A stretch of 60,078 bases of DNA. Source: Neurospora tetrasperma FGSC 2508 (Eukaryota > Ascomycota > Sordariomycetes > Sordariales > Sordariaceae). Positions 52,768 to 60,078 of this stretch are shown here, piece after piece. Within the stretch, counting starts at the first letter, position 1; every line of letters starts with the position of its first letter. The stretch covers positions 4,636,394 to 4,696,471 of the forward strand of contig NW_009799101.1 in the NCBI RefSeq assembly GCF_000213175.1, read 5' to 3'. Both the position numbers and the translations under genes were made by a program. The notes under the pieces are model-generated. The model saw only the letters and a program-made list of their open reading frames with translations. It made no database searches and was not told the DNA's origin.

Positions 52768-55700
52768 CTACAATACCTCTCTCGCTTCATCTCGAGGAAA
52801 AAATATCCTAACTGTTTGGCCAGCATTTCTTCTTTCTACTTCATCCATGAACCACTTTCTGCGGTCTTCCTCATCAGCGAGATGTGAGCTCAAAAACAGC
52901 CTATCAAGAAGCTCGTCAATGATAGATCCCGCCACATCCTGTTTGAACATTCTGTTATAAAGGTCGCCAGTCTCACTCCAGTTGAATGGGAAGGCTCGAT
53001 GATCGGCGAGCCATTTGTGAGCATCCGCGGAGGTCATCGATGTTTCGGCCTGCAAGATTGTATCGAGTTGAACGGCGAGTCCTTGCCATAGCAGTCTCCC
53101 GTTCTTATTCTCGAGTAACGAACAGATCGCTTCCGATTGGGAGCCACTTGGTGAAACGCTGACATCGTCGATGCCACTGCTCTGATGCCTCCTTGTAATG
53201 AGGATTACTTTCCTATGCACAGGATGGCGTTCAAGGTTTGCACGAGCGTCATCGTAACCACGAGCGCAATCATGTCCTTCCACCTTGTCCGTCATACGAG
53301 TCTTGCCATTATCTGCAGGAGTTGAATGGGCTTTAACAACACAATGTGCAAATCGGATCAGTTGAGCAATATTGCACTCAATGACGATCTCATCTGCGTC
53401 GGCATTGCTGTTGACATCATCGTAGTCAGGACATCCCCATACAGTGCCCCCAAAGGAAGAATGGCGGGAAAGTCGAACAACGAAATTGATTCGTGAATCC
53501 AGGAGAACAGCCTTGGTCCTCATAAATTCCCAGGTAAGATTCTCAAAAGCAGCGTAGTCATAGATTGCGCTGTTTTGATTACCATCGCTTTCCCAGCCAG
53601 CTGCGCAGAAGCTCTCTGTGTCGTTTGGCCTTTTGTTCGAGTGTTGGATGCCAGACGCTGTACATTCGTACATGATTTTCACCAGCATGATCGAGAACCT
53701 GTCAGGGTCTTCAGGTTGAAGACTCGAGGGCTCCCTTATATTGAGGGCAACGTAATATATCTCCCGAGAAATGAGTTGGTAGACAATGTCGAAAGTAATA
53801 GGAATTGTCCGTCTCATACAGAACCACCACAGAATCAGGCTTTGCACACTTGCCACATCTAACTCGATGCCTTTGACTCTCAAGATTCCACACAAATGTT
53901 CAGTCAATAGACCCGAATCGAGTAATGAGCCCGTTAGAAAAGCTCGAGCTTCTATAAAAAGCCACGAGGTGAATTTAAGGTAATCAAGCACGATGCGCTT
54001 GTCACCATCAGCAAGTAGTTGGTCAGGAATATGAACCGGCCAGACTACTCGGTTGGCATGGGCTTTAGAAAAGCCGTCCAAACGAAGCAAGCCAAAGTCC
54101 GGCTTTCTCCGCCTAGCATTGAACTTAAGAAAGGCTGCGGATCCTTGGGAATTTTGCCTAGTGAAAAGCAAAAGATTGGTAATAAACTCACTCCAAGTCC
54201 CGCCGCCAGTGCTCTGACGCAGGTCAAGGATGGAGTTGTGAAGAATAGCGGTGATGATTCGGTACCGGTCCAGTAACCGACTAGGCATTTCCTCGATGAG
54301 TCTTGAGAGTTCAGACTGCTCATTTTCGAAGAAATAATTGGTTGCCTTCTTCAATGTGTCCACACGCTGTTCCAGAAAGTTAGGGTTCCACGTCCCGTAC
54401 ACCAAATACCGTGAGATCAAGGACTGGACGAGTTTGGTATAGAGTTGGTGATTTGTCAAAGGACAGCTCCCCATTATCGTTTTGCCGAGCGGTTTGTCAA
54501 GTAAAAAGTCCCTGGCTGTTCGGTGAATGAAAACAACCTGGGTGCAAAACACGGTCTCCCAGAGGTTGATCAGGTCACGGGCTGGAGGTAGCACCTGTTC
54601 CTTGCTGCCCTTATCAGGAGAGAAAAAGGCGGATAGAGGCATAAGGAGCAATCTGAACCAAAACGAAGGCTCAAGTACAACATGATCCCACCCGCGGGGT
54701 GCTTCCGTGTCGCGAATCTCCAGAAGACCGCCGCAGCACAACTGAATCCGCTGGCGGGTGTTGTTGATTGCGGTGAGCAATTCCCCCAATACCAGAGTTC
54801 CTTTGTTGAAGAGAATATCTCGGCGTAAGCTGTCCATGGACGCAACCGCTATGTTGAACAATGAGAGATTGGAATCAAGAGAGTCGCGGGACACAGAGAA
54901 GGTGGAACCTGTGTCTGTGGATGTTCGCCTGTGCATCGCAAGGCTGTCGGCAGAATATAGCTCATTCCATTGAATCACGAGTTGAAAGTATTGTGCCGCC
55001 TCCACACGGTAATCTTCCTCGTCGTCGCCGTGCCTTTTCCACGTTTCCATGTACAGATTTTCAACACCCTGTGGTAGCTTCTCGATTCGCCTTAAAACCT
55101 CATCCAAAGTGCCGATGGTCTCTCGTCCGTTATGGATTCTGCGTAGGACAAGGCGAGCCCAAAGAAAGACGCCCTCTGACCGGTCGATAACCAGGTTTAT
55201 GATCTTCTCACGAATTGCTTCCTTGTTGCTTGTCTGAACTCCTGTAGTATCAGAAAGCGAGAAGTCTTTGAGGAAGTCTCTGACTGTAGCAGAAATATCA
55301 TCCCTGTTTAGATCCTGTAGCCGCAGTTTGGGTAAGACTCTTTTTAGTATTGCCTCGAGTTGGACTTCTGGGCGGCTGGCAACACAAAGCTTGATCTCAG
55401 GCTCTGCTTGCAGTAGATCTTTCAAAACCCGATTAAATTCCACCCTGTCGTCGCTGTCAATCTCGTCAAGTCCGTCAAGGAATACGCAAACTCGTTTGTT
55501 GAGAATGTGGAGCGCCTTTGAGAGCACTTGTCTAAGCTCCGCCGTGGACCACTCATCGGCCCGGGACTGTCGCGAGCGGTTATCGAGAAACGAGCAGTGA
55601 GGGATTAGTTGGTCGACGAGCCCCTGTTCTTCCTTGAGCAGTTGGTATACCAAAGAGCATAGAAGCTTATGCAGACTCCTTTGATCTTTTGTCCCGGAAA

Positions 55701-56676
55701 TCCACAGGAAGTGAGACAGGATGATGGGATGGCCTGACCAACTGCTGAGTCTTTGTCTAGTCCGCTCGTCTCTAACAAGCAGCTTCATCAAAGTGCTTTT
55801 GCCTGAGCCAGGCTTGCCCTCAATCCAGTAGATCCTCTCACTTGACCCAAGCCATTCGACAAAGTTGTCCCACTTGCCATGCTTTTCGCTACTGAAGATC
55901 CACCCCAAGGTCTTCTCGTGGGATTCGCTGACATGATCTCTTCTCGAGTTCAGATCAGGGAAGGCCAGGCTTTTCAAAATTTCGTCGCGTTTCAATTTTG
56001 TTTTAGCTCCCGTCTTGTCTTTTGCGGCAGATTGAGAGTCAAGCCTATTGGACAGTCACGTTAGGCTTCCTATTCTCTTGATAATACGTATGTAAGGGGC
56101 TGCATACAATAGTTTCTGGAGTATACTAGTTTGAAGTGTATCTTCGGCCCGCTTCATGTTCCTTTCAAGGTCTTCGAGCTTTGACCTCTTGACCAGTTTT
56201 CTCAATGCTCGTACCATTGGATGCTTCTTGGAACGCAACGTCAAAGGGGGCGAAGTCTCATTGTCTTTGTTGCTGCTTGAGCTGGCCTCCGACTTCTTGA
56301 CTCCAAGCGTTTTCCTCAGTCGGAATATGGCGAGGTTCAAGTAATGTCTCAAGCCAGAGTCCACCGTATTGGTTCTCCAGTCAATTCTGTCAAGCTCGTT
56401 GAGCATAGCTCGCGCAGCGATCAAGCACTGCTGTGCCGCCTTCTGAAGTTGTTGCTGCTCTTCGGTGCAGACACCGGCTGACTCTGAATCAAGTGTCGAT
56501 AAGGACTTCTGCAGATTTTGGGACACGCTCAACAGATCCTCTGACTTCTCCTTTAAATCGTGATCGGATGAGCCGGTGTGAGCAATCTCCTGGGTCAAGC
56601 TGATGAGTTCGCGAGTGAAGCTGATGATTTGAAGAGTGCCGGTGAAGACACCCAAAATCGTTGCCGGATCCGCCAT
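52768..56676 (-). CDS. NACHT-domain STAND NTPase (fungal NLR-like protein)
   Basis: Exons 56676-56108 and 56044-52768 on the minus strand join in phase 2 (donor GTATGC, 63-nt intron, branch CTAAC or TGAC, acceptor AATAG) to give 1281 residues. The N-terminal about 190 residues (MADPATILGVFTGTLQIISF and on) are helical and resemble the HeLo-like or SesA-like effector domains of fungal STAND proteins. The NACHT domain has Walker A GKPGSGKST at 266-274, the fungal signature HFLWISGTKDQRS, Walker B VFLDGLDEID near 377-386, and sensor CVASRPEVQ. The C-terminal 700 residues carry no ankyrin, WD or TPR repeats; they resemble the repeat-free tails (for example DUF7791-type) common in fungal NACHT proteins, an assignment I make with low certainty. 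Such proteins act in non-self recognition and regulated cell death. The frame is fully open with no RIP damage. Confidence 0.88.
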
Positions 56677-57710
56677 TGTGCCATGGGCCGGGGGAAGCCA
56701 GCTTGCCGTGTCGTTAAGGAGAGTATGAGGGAAATTGGAACAGAAATCACGGTAATGTCTTGCCACGACAGGATGTAAGTAGGTAAGCTTCCGGAAGTTG
56801 AAGGTCTTCAGAGATGATCTTCCACCCCTCGATGCTCGACCTACGTCATTATTGGTTGTTGTGCCTCCCAAGATCCTTTTCAGCGCGCCAACTGTCATCT
56901 GCCCATTGGGCAGATCTCCGCCCACGAATGCAACATACCTACCTGGAGTTGGTCCACTTCAGCCTGGATTCCATAGCAAAACGACGCCCAACTTCCCTCA
57001 CATTGCGAGTAAGATCGGATTCGTCTTGTTCTCTCCGTCCTACGGGCCGCTGTGGGGTTCGGGCTCTTCAGCTTTCTATCCCGGGGCTGGTTCGTTCATC
57101 GTTGATCTGTGGATGATCCAATTGAGCCGGATCTGTGCGGAATCCTTGTCGGAGTAGGTGCGACACATCCTAGACGATCCAGGCCAGTGGTGAGGTTGCG
57201 CTTAACTGAAGAGGACGAGAGAGGTTTCTCCGTCACAGTCTGGAATATCGTGAAAGTGGTTTGGAAGGGTTGGCCACGACTATTGCCTTGAGGTCTGGGC
57301 TGGCAGGGGGGCATATCCCATCAATCGTCTTATCGGACGTCTTATCACGCTTATCTGATAAGATTCTGGTGCAGGCCCAGAAGTCAGACATTGGGACAGC
57401 CTCTCCCAAGTTCAACATCGATCTTTCATGATTTCCTTTGTCCAACTATCCGTTGGGTACTCGATCAAATTTGATTGAATGTCAGCATCTTGCTGCCTTC
57501 ATAAACCATCGACGTCTCTTAACCATCACCATGATTTCCACTCAGGTGGCATCGCTGTCAGCTTATCATGTGACTTCAAAGGGGTGGCCTTAGTTTTAGT
57601 GTATTGAAGCGTGCTTCAACTACCTATGCAGAGGAGGTGGATGACTTTCACAGTCTTGGGGTCAAGGACCCACATCCACCGGAGCGGCCTGTTGAAGGAC
57701 GGTTCGTCTA
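56677..57710. other. Upstream region of the NACHT gene
   Basis: Promoter of the NACHT gene (minus strand) with a GATA-site cluster at 57329-57362. The sequence just upstream of the ATG stays open in frame but lacks a good start. No second gene seen. Confidence 0.55.
57329..57362. promoter_or_regulatory. Cluster of four GATA-factor core sites
   Basis: CTTATC at 57329, 57341 and 57350, and GATAAG at 57357, within 34 bp. ATCTGATAA (57353-57361) also fits the ATCWGATAA consensus of siderophore-type GATA repressors. The cluster is about 650 bp upstream of the NACHT start. Binding is inference. Confidence 0.4.
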
Positions 57711-58042
57711 CAGTCGGGTCCCCTGTTCAAGCAACCCCCAGTACGAGCAACCCCCCCTGTTGTAGCAACCCCCATAGCGAAATCTGGCATTTTTTGCCTG
57801 GTAAGCGCAACCGGACAACTAGCAACCCCGGAGAGACAAATTTGCTATTAATTTGTAGGGTGAATCGGAAAAGCGGGGTACGCAATAAGGAAAAGTTGGC
57901 TTGGCATGCCAGTTTTGGTGTATTTTTTTAGGCGGCCTGGAAGGAAAGAGGTCTGTGCACGACACCACTTCCAGCAAACCCCCCTGTTCGAACAACCCCT
58001 TTAGCCAAATTTTTGGGGTTGCTAGAACAGGGGACCCGACTG
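57711..58042. mobile_element. MITE with TA target-site duplication (Tc1/mariner-pogo type)
   Basis: 332 bp bounded by terminal inverted repeats. The left end is CAGTCGGGTCCCCTGTTC followed by AAGCAACCCC (57711-57738); the right end (58014-58042) is its reverse complement with one mismatch. TA flanks both ends (57709-57710 and 58043-58044), the target duplication of Tc1/mariner/pogo (Fot1-like) elements, whose inverted repeats often begin CAGT. Inside, AGCAACCCC-type subterminal repeats occur several times near the left end and in altered form (AGCAAACCCCCC, AACAACCCC) near the right. There is no transposase frame, so it is non-autonomous and would need a related transposase elsewhere. Confidence 0.88.
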
Positions 58043-59173
58043 TATAAGTCAAGTCTTCGTACAAATAGTTTCCTGTCCTCTTATTGGCTCAAAGTGTGGC
58101 ACGGCCCTATGCCTAGTCAGGGCGTTTTGCCAAGCTACTTCTTATTGGTCAACTCGCGGACAGTGTCGACGATAGTCTGCGCTAGAATACACTGGGTCCT
58201 TCCGTTTCTGAAATTCTTTACATACTATATCTTTCGATAAGTACCGCCCATCGATAAGGTTATCGTTCGTCTTCTACATTAGGGATCCAGCATCGCATCG
58301 GTGTCTGAAAACTATTGAGGAGGAGGAAGAGGAGGAGGAAGAGGGGAGCGATAATAGCGACAGTTCTTGGGAATTCTTGTGAAGAAGATGATTTGATGAG
58401 AAATGTTGGAGGATGAACTGGTTGCAGGTTAGACTCAGAGACAGGACCGACTTGTTGGTCTTGACTGGCAAGAGGGACCGTACTGGTCAAGTCGAGTAGA
58501 GGTAGGTACCTAGGTACCTCTACTTTGAAATGCCCGAGTTGCAAGGACGAGCTTTTCTCTTTCCTCTTACACTCTTCCTTCCCATTCTCTACCTCGAAGG
58601 GAAGGTACCTACCTCATGTTCATTTCGTACTGGCTCAACCTGCGGCACTTGAGGCAGGTAGTATAGGCCTCCTATCCAGATATACTTCTTCCTTTACCAA
58701 ATTTAGCATTACCAGCATAAGGTAGGTAGCTTCCCAGAATGAAGCAGTTACCATCCATCTACTCGTCAGCACTTGAACTCCCTGTGACTCCATGCCAAGT
58801 CCTACTGCGTATATCTTGTCCCCCTCCCATTTTCAACTTTACACTTTGTCTTCTCCTCCCTTGGAGTACCCATTTCCCCTTTGTTGAAGCCATCACCAAT
58901 TCTTGGCATTCTCTTGGCACAATCGGATACGATCCACGTATGGCTGCCCTGTATATGAGTCGGATTTCATCCTCCTTCTCACCTTTTCTTTCCTTCTCTT
59001 CAATCAATCAAGACTTTCACCACCACAATGTCGTTCACCGTGATCACTCCCTTCCGTATGGTTCAACACCCCTTCCCCTATTTACGCCTTGTTTCTACAC
59101 ACTCTGAATCCCGACTATTGACTTCGGCGAGAATCACATCCACCTCTACCACTCATTCTCGATACGGACAACA
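58043..59173. other. Intergenic region with the second direct repeat
   Basis: Contains GATA palindrome CGATAAGGTTATCG at 58252-58265, direct repeat copy 2, and TAGGTACCT-rich simple sequence. A CT-rich leader-like stretch precedes the final pseudogene. No intact gene seen. Confidence 0.5.
58317..58503. repeat. Direct repeat flanking the NACHT gene, copy 2
   Basis: Second copy of the repeat at 52256-52436, same orientation, about 6 kb away. Some differences are C-to-T or G-to-A (TTGTCGGTC to TTGTTGGTC, GATGATAGC to GATAATAGC) but others are not, so RIP alone does not explain the divergence. Confidence 0.85.
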
Positions 59174-60038
59174 ATGTCGTCAAACTCGAAGCCAAAAAGC
59201 CCTGCGCAGACATCCAGAAAGCGACCCCTTACACGTTCAGAAGAGGAGAATGCGGAGAATGTGGAGGAGGTTCAGAAAAGGATGCGCCTCTCGACGGCCC
59301 TTCAATCAACATTATTGGAACTCGGCGGTGGATGTGTTGGATGCGAAGTTCAACGCTGCCCAATCCGAGACTCTACGCGATGGCGTTGCAGCCCAAAGAG
59401 AATAGGTATGTTGTCATGGTGGCGAACTGGAAGAAGCGGCGATAATTCTGGCCAAAATGCGGGAGGTACCTAACATCAGAAAAAGATCTCTACAAGCAGC
59501 AGGAGAAGCGGATCGAAAAGGCCGGACCGATTCGTCGATGCTTCATGGCCTTGTTCAACACCAGCTATATCGGCATTAACGCTGACAAGGAAGGCTGGTG
59601 CGGGCAAGAGGGCAAGAAGCGCACAGAGCAACACACTTCAAGAAGGCGCTCATCACGGCGTACGACGCGGGTCAACCTCGGCCGGGCGACGGCAAGCCGC
59701 TACACTTCCGTCCAACTTCCGACCACCGCCCGAGAGCTCGCTATCTTTACTTCCTCTACGTCTCAGCCATTTTGAAAAAAAAAGCCTGGGATCACAGAAA
59801 TAGGAGGAAGCCCGAGGAAGTCCTAAAGGACTAAATCGGCAAGAGAATGTGGGTGTTAGTGGCCATATTGCAAGAAGCGGGCCACCATTTAGATGAGGAG
59901 GAGCTCCAGCCTGACGCAGAGAGGGCGATTGGCTTGATACCTCTAGCTATAGCCAAGTACATCGCTACCTACTTCGCAGGACACACGGGCGGAGGAAGAG
60001 GACAGCTCAGATGGAGAATGCGAGACGCAAGAGAATAG
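59174..60038 (+). pseudogene. Frameshifted relic resembling a fungal HNH-endonuclease protein
   Basis: Coding-like pieces on the plus strand in changing frames: MSSNSKPKSPAQTSRKRPLT from 59174; VDVLDAKFNAAQSETLRDG near 59330; DLYKQQEKRIEKAGPIRRCF then FMALFNTSYIGINADKEGW from about 59490; HFKKALITAYDAGQPRPGDG then FRPRAR-like RPRARYLYFLYVSAILKKKA up to a TAA near 59832; then IGKRMWV and AILQEAGHHLDEEE in the same frame. The FKKALITAYD...RPGDG and RYLYFxYV...GKRMWV...EELGH-like pieces match, from memory, the regions on either side of the HNH core in a common fungal protein family; the core itself (the AAHI part) is absent. With at least two frameshifts, one in-frame stop and the deletion, it is not functional as read. 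Confidence 0.45.
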
Positions 60039-60078
60039 GTACGGTGGAAGTGATTGTACAATAGATGAAAAGAAAACT

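Noticed and set aside
56041-56115. Alternative splice of the NACHT gene using a GTATTA donor
   Set aside because: It needs either a 43-nt intron in the wrong phase or a weak AAAAG acceptor; the GTATGC to AATAG join is in phase with better signals.
52256-58503. Direct repeats as LTRs of a retroelement
   Set aside because: They lack TG...CA ends and a 5-bp target duplication, and the interval encodes a NACHT protein, not gag-pol.
1-60078. CRISPR arrays, 5S rRNA, telomeric repeats, full-length retrotransposons
   Set aside because: None was recognised on reading; the only convincing mobile element is the MITE at 57711-58042.

Overview
The window is nuclear DNA of a filamentous ascomycete, most likely Neurospora or a very close Sordariales relative. 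Short introns carry GTRNGY-type donors and CTAAC/CTGAC branch sites, coding regions prefer C at third positions, and homopolymer runs and GGTAGGTACC-type simple sequence are frequent. One gene is a Pin1-type parvulin with a poly-glutamine linker between its WW and isomerase domains, the arrangement described for Neurospora Ssp1. No bacterial operon features are present and each gene has its own promoter region.

Left part (1-26 kb): a conserved, housekeeping-like neighbourhood. In order it holds an LrgB-like multi-pass membrane protein (+), the parvulin ssp1 (-), RNA polymerase II subunit Rpb9 (+), mitochondrial ribosomal protein uL14m (-), an H4K20 methyltransferase Set9 (+), a BTB/POZ protein (+), tRNA-Asn(GUU) (+), an NAD-dependent epimerase/dehydratase (-), a small hypothetical gene (+) and a Gly/Asn/Ser-rich RGG-type low-complexity protein (-). 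The surprise here is rpb9. Its first intron is about 776 nt, and its first 438 nt stay open in frame with the first zinc ribbon and look fully coding, so the locus may produce a second protein with an acidic tail.

Middle part (27-52 kb): a block of fast-evolving genes of unknown function, nearly all on the minus strand. Three paralogous sets can be seen. (i) Proteins starting MC(F/T)...C(G/T)H...C and later carrying a CxxC: a divergent full-length pair (27.0-28.4 and 29.0-30.3 kb) and two short versions (38.3-38.6 and 39.2-39.5 kb). (ii) A tandem pair of roughly 660-residue Ser-rich proteins (40.5-42.5 and 43.6-45.7 kb) with a repeated SFHxAKSFW motif and a Cys-rich C-terminus. (iii) Broken relics farther right (46.8-48.2 and 50.9-52.0 kb). 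At least five of these genes share a promoter element (core AGGTTGACTGTCACC on the plus strand) about 175-230 bp upstream of the start codon, which suggests one regulon. A homologous block lies at 39.9, 43.2 and 46.6 kb, marking tandem units of about 3.3 kb.

Right part (52-60 kb): a 1281-residue NACHT NTPase (fungal NLR-like STAND protein) on the minus strand. It lies between two direct repeats of about 185 bp, and a 332-bp TA-flanked MITE with 29-bp terminal inverted repeats lies upstream of it. The window ends in a frameshifted pseudogene that resembles the ends of fungal HNH-endonuclease proteins but lacks the HNH core.

A lineage-specific, co-regulated, tandemly amplified gene cluster beside a repeat-flanked NLR is the best candidate here for an undescribed system. 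A link to allorecognition or genome defence is inference only.
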